A stretch of 64,000 bases of DNA, taken from contig JABMNH010000062.1 in assembly GCA_013205245.1 (NCBI GenBank), positions 1 through 64,000 of the forward strand. Reading direction: 5' to 3'. Of the stretch, positions 62,663 through 64,000 are shown in pieces; position 1 is the stretch's first letter, and each line of letters starts with the position of its first letter. The stretch comes from Flavobacteriales bacterium (GTDB lineage: Bacteria > Bacteroidota > Bacteroidia > Flavobacteriales > Flavobacteriaceae). Position numbers and translations under genes: made by a program. The notes under the pieces were generated by a model, which was not told where the DNA came from, did no database searches, and saw only the letters and a program-made list of their open reading frames with translations.

Positions 62663-64000
62663 ATGTCAACAATCAAATTATATGGCGCCGACTGGTGTCC
62701 AGATTGCCAAAGAGCAAAATCATATCTTAAAAAAAACAATATAGATTTTAACTTTATAGATGTCGATTTAGACCAATCGGCTACCCAATTGGTAGAAACG
62801 ATTAATAATGGCAAACGTATTATTCCTACTGTTATAATTGAGGGGAAATCATATACAAATCCAGACAATAATGTACTAGCATCAGCTTTAGGTTTAAACG
62901 CACAAGGCCGCATTACTTTTTATGGCGCCGATTGGTGTCCAGATTGCAAACGTGCCAAAGCCTATTTGCAAAATAATGGCATTAACTATCAGTTTGTAGA
63001 TGTAGATGCAGTGCCAGAAGCAGCCTCTTTGGTTGAATTAATAAACGAAGGAAAACGCATCATCCCAACTTTGGTTATTGATGGCACGCCTTATACAAAT
63101 CCAGATAATGCCACTTTAAAAGACATCTTAAAATTAGACATCACTAAAGAACAAGAAATTTACGATGTCATTATTATTGGTTCTGGTGCGGCTGGAATGA
63201 CAGCTTCCATCTATGCGCAACGCGATAAAAAACGCACACTTATTCTTGAAAAATCTATTATTGGCGGTAATGCCTCACTAACAAAAAAGATTGAAAACTA
63301 TCCTGGTTTTACCGAAGTTTCGGGCGCTGAACTAATGGATAGAATGGCCATGCAAGCACAAACTTATGGGGCTAAAATTGAAACGGGTGTGATTGTACAA
63401 AATATCCAGAAAAAAGATAATTTATTTACACTTGTAACCAACATGGGCGATTATTTTGCTAAATCTGTAGTTATTGCTACGGGTTCAACTTATCGTACTT
63501 TAAAAGTGCCCGGAGAGAAAGAATTGATAGGGAGTGGCATTCATTTTTGCGCTACCTGCGATGGTGCTTTTTACCGTGACAGAGAAGTCATTATAATTGG
63601 TGGTGGAAACTCGGCTTTAGAAGAAGGAATTTTCTTAGCTAGTTTCACTAAAAAAGTAACCATTATTCATAGAAAAGAAAGCTTTAGTGCTTCTGAAACC
63701 TATATTGAAAAATTGAATGAGATTCCGAATATTTCTGTCCTGATGAACAAAAATACGACAGCCTTTATTGCGGATGAAAAAGATCTTTTTAAAGGGGTTC
63801 AAATAACAGATAACAGTACCCAACAGAGTGAAGTTGTTACTGCCGATGGGGCTTTTATTTTTATCGGCTTGACCCCAAATACCGCTTTTCTTAAGGATAA
63901 TGTAGCTCTTGCTAAAAGTGGACATATTACTACAAATGGCTTTGGCGAAACATCTGTAAAGGGTGTTTTTGCCGCTGGCGATTGCCGTGAAGGCGCCATT
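62663..64000 (+). CDS. Thioredoxin reductase with two tandem glutaredoxin-like N-terminal domains (3' end outside window)
   Basis: Open frame from ATG at 62663 to the window edge (446 residues seen). Two glutaredoxin-like domains come first, each with CPDC at a period of exactly 80 residues (12-15 and 92-95) and each repeating GKRIIPT and YTNPDN; about 45 of 75 aligned residues agree. From about 168 it is a thioredoxin reductase: VIIIGSGAAGMTASIYAQ (FAD site), the redox centre FCATCDGAFY (C296, C299), GGGNSALEEG (NADPH site) and VFAAGDCREG near the edge. Fused Grx domains suggest internal electron delivery to glutaredoxin. The C-terminus is missing. Confidence 0.9.
   Translation, partial: MSTIKLYGADWCPDCQRAKSYLKKNNIDFNFIDVDLDQSATQLVETINNGKRIIPTVIIEGKSYTNPDNNVLASALGLNAQGRITFYGADWCPDCKRAKAYLQNNGINYQFVDVDAVPEAASLVELINEGKRIIPTLVIDGTPYTNPDNATLKDILKLDITKEQEIYDVIIIGSGAAGMTASIYAQRDKKRTLILEKSIIGGNASLTKKIENYPGFTEVSGAELMDRMAMQAQTYGAKIETGVIVQNIQKKDNLFTLVTNMGDYFAKSVVIATGSTYRTLKVPGEKELIGSGIHFCATCDGAFYRDREVIIIGGGNSALEEGIFLASFTKKVTIIHRKESFSASETYIEKLNEIPNISVLMNKNTTAFIADEKDLFKGVQITDNSTQQSEVVTADGAFIFIGLTPNTAFLKDNVALAKSGHITTNGFGETSVKGVFAAGDCREGAI

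Noticed and set aside
62656-62913. Minus-strand ORF over the start of the thioredoxin reductase
   Set aside because: It is antisense to the first glutaredoxin-like domain, whose CPDC and repeated motifs show the plus strand is coding.

Overview
The window is an AT-rich bacterial chromosome segment that reads as a member of the Flavobacteriaceae (Bacteroidota). Pointers are repeated TAnnTTTG promoter -7 elements, a eukaryote-type NADP isocitrate dehydrogenase, an extended glyceraldehyde-3-phosphate dehydrogenase, BaiN-type flavoproteins, DUF4468 and LTxxQ-like secreted proteins, short intergenic repeats of the GCGAGG...GGCAATCTC kind, and lineage-restricted orphans. No rRNA, tRNA, CRISPR array, transposase or prophage was seen. 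Coding density is high: no gene-free stretch exceeds about 300 bases, and many genes overlap by 1-20 bases.

Layout. 0.2-1.4 kb: an acyltransferase with a zinc ribbon. 1.5-4.9 kb: a minus-strand galactose operon (gntR-type regulator, galM, galK) ending in a decayed galT remnant. 4.9-9.8 kb: a secreted BamE-like protein broken by two apparent frameshifts, hemolysin III, a lipoprotein rhodanese, a DinB-like protein, an ATP-grasp enzyme and murQ. 9.8-17.9 kb: housekeeping genes (icd, rplS, trmD, prmC, ribD) with a GT39-type glycosyltransferase and a PAP2 phosphatase between trmD and rplS. prmC carries an in-frame insertion of a palindromic repeat. 18.4-26.7 kb: dnaA, a phosphatase, an RsmI-like methylase, mltG, dapF, a DegP-type protease and gap. 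26.8-29.0 kb: a sulfide:quinone oxidoreductase / DsrC / DsrE sulfur operon with a candidate Crp/Fnr-type palindrome about 40 bases upstream of its predicted start.

29.1-33.4 kb: ligA, a YhhN protein and a DASS symporter. 33.6-44.3 kb: a contiguous minus-strand purine catabolic operon (xdhA, xdhB, allantoinase, allantoicase, PuuD urate oxidase, fused UraD-UraH, a DUF6986-type lyase, XdhC). It covers (hypo)xanthine to ureidoglycolate and urea; the DUF6986 protein is the only candidate for the next step. 44.3-51.2 kb: a VIT1-type transporter, a lipoprotein acetolactate decarboxylase, an orphan membrane protein, YwbE, YceI, and an isoquinoline-oxidoreductase-type molybdoenzyme pair with a MobA-like nucleotidyltransferase. 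51.3-55.1 kb: a LytTR regulator and histidine kinase with a secreted LTxxQ-like protein and a divergent ExbB-like protein. 55.2-64.0 kb: a BaiN-family flavoprotein, an uncharacterised 606-residue protein with nitronate-monooxygenase-like motifs, a GNAT, a thioredoxin, an MFS transporter, prfC, and a thioredoxin reductase preceded by two tandem glutaredoxin-like domains, cut by the window edge.

Two short repeat families stand out. One is the palindromic element inserted in prmC (about 15.0-15.1 kb) with a decayed relative at 62.4-62.5 kb. The other is a roughly 150-base multi-hairpin element present twice (21.07-21.22 and 33.44-33.59 kb); each copy abuts the 3' end of a minus-strand gene, and the first hairpin differs between copies by compensatory base changes.
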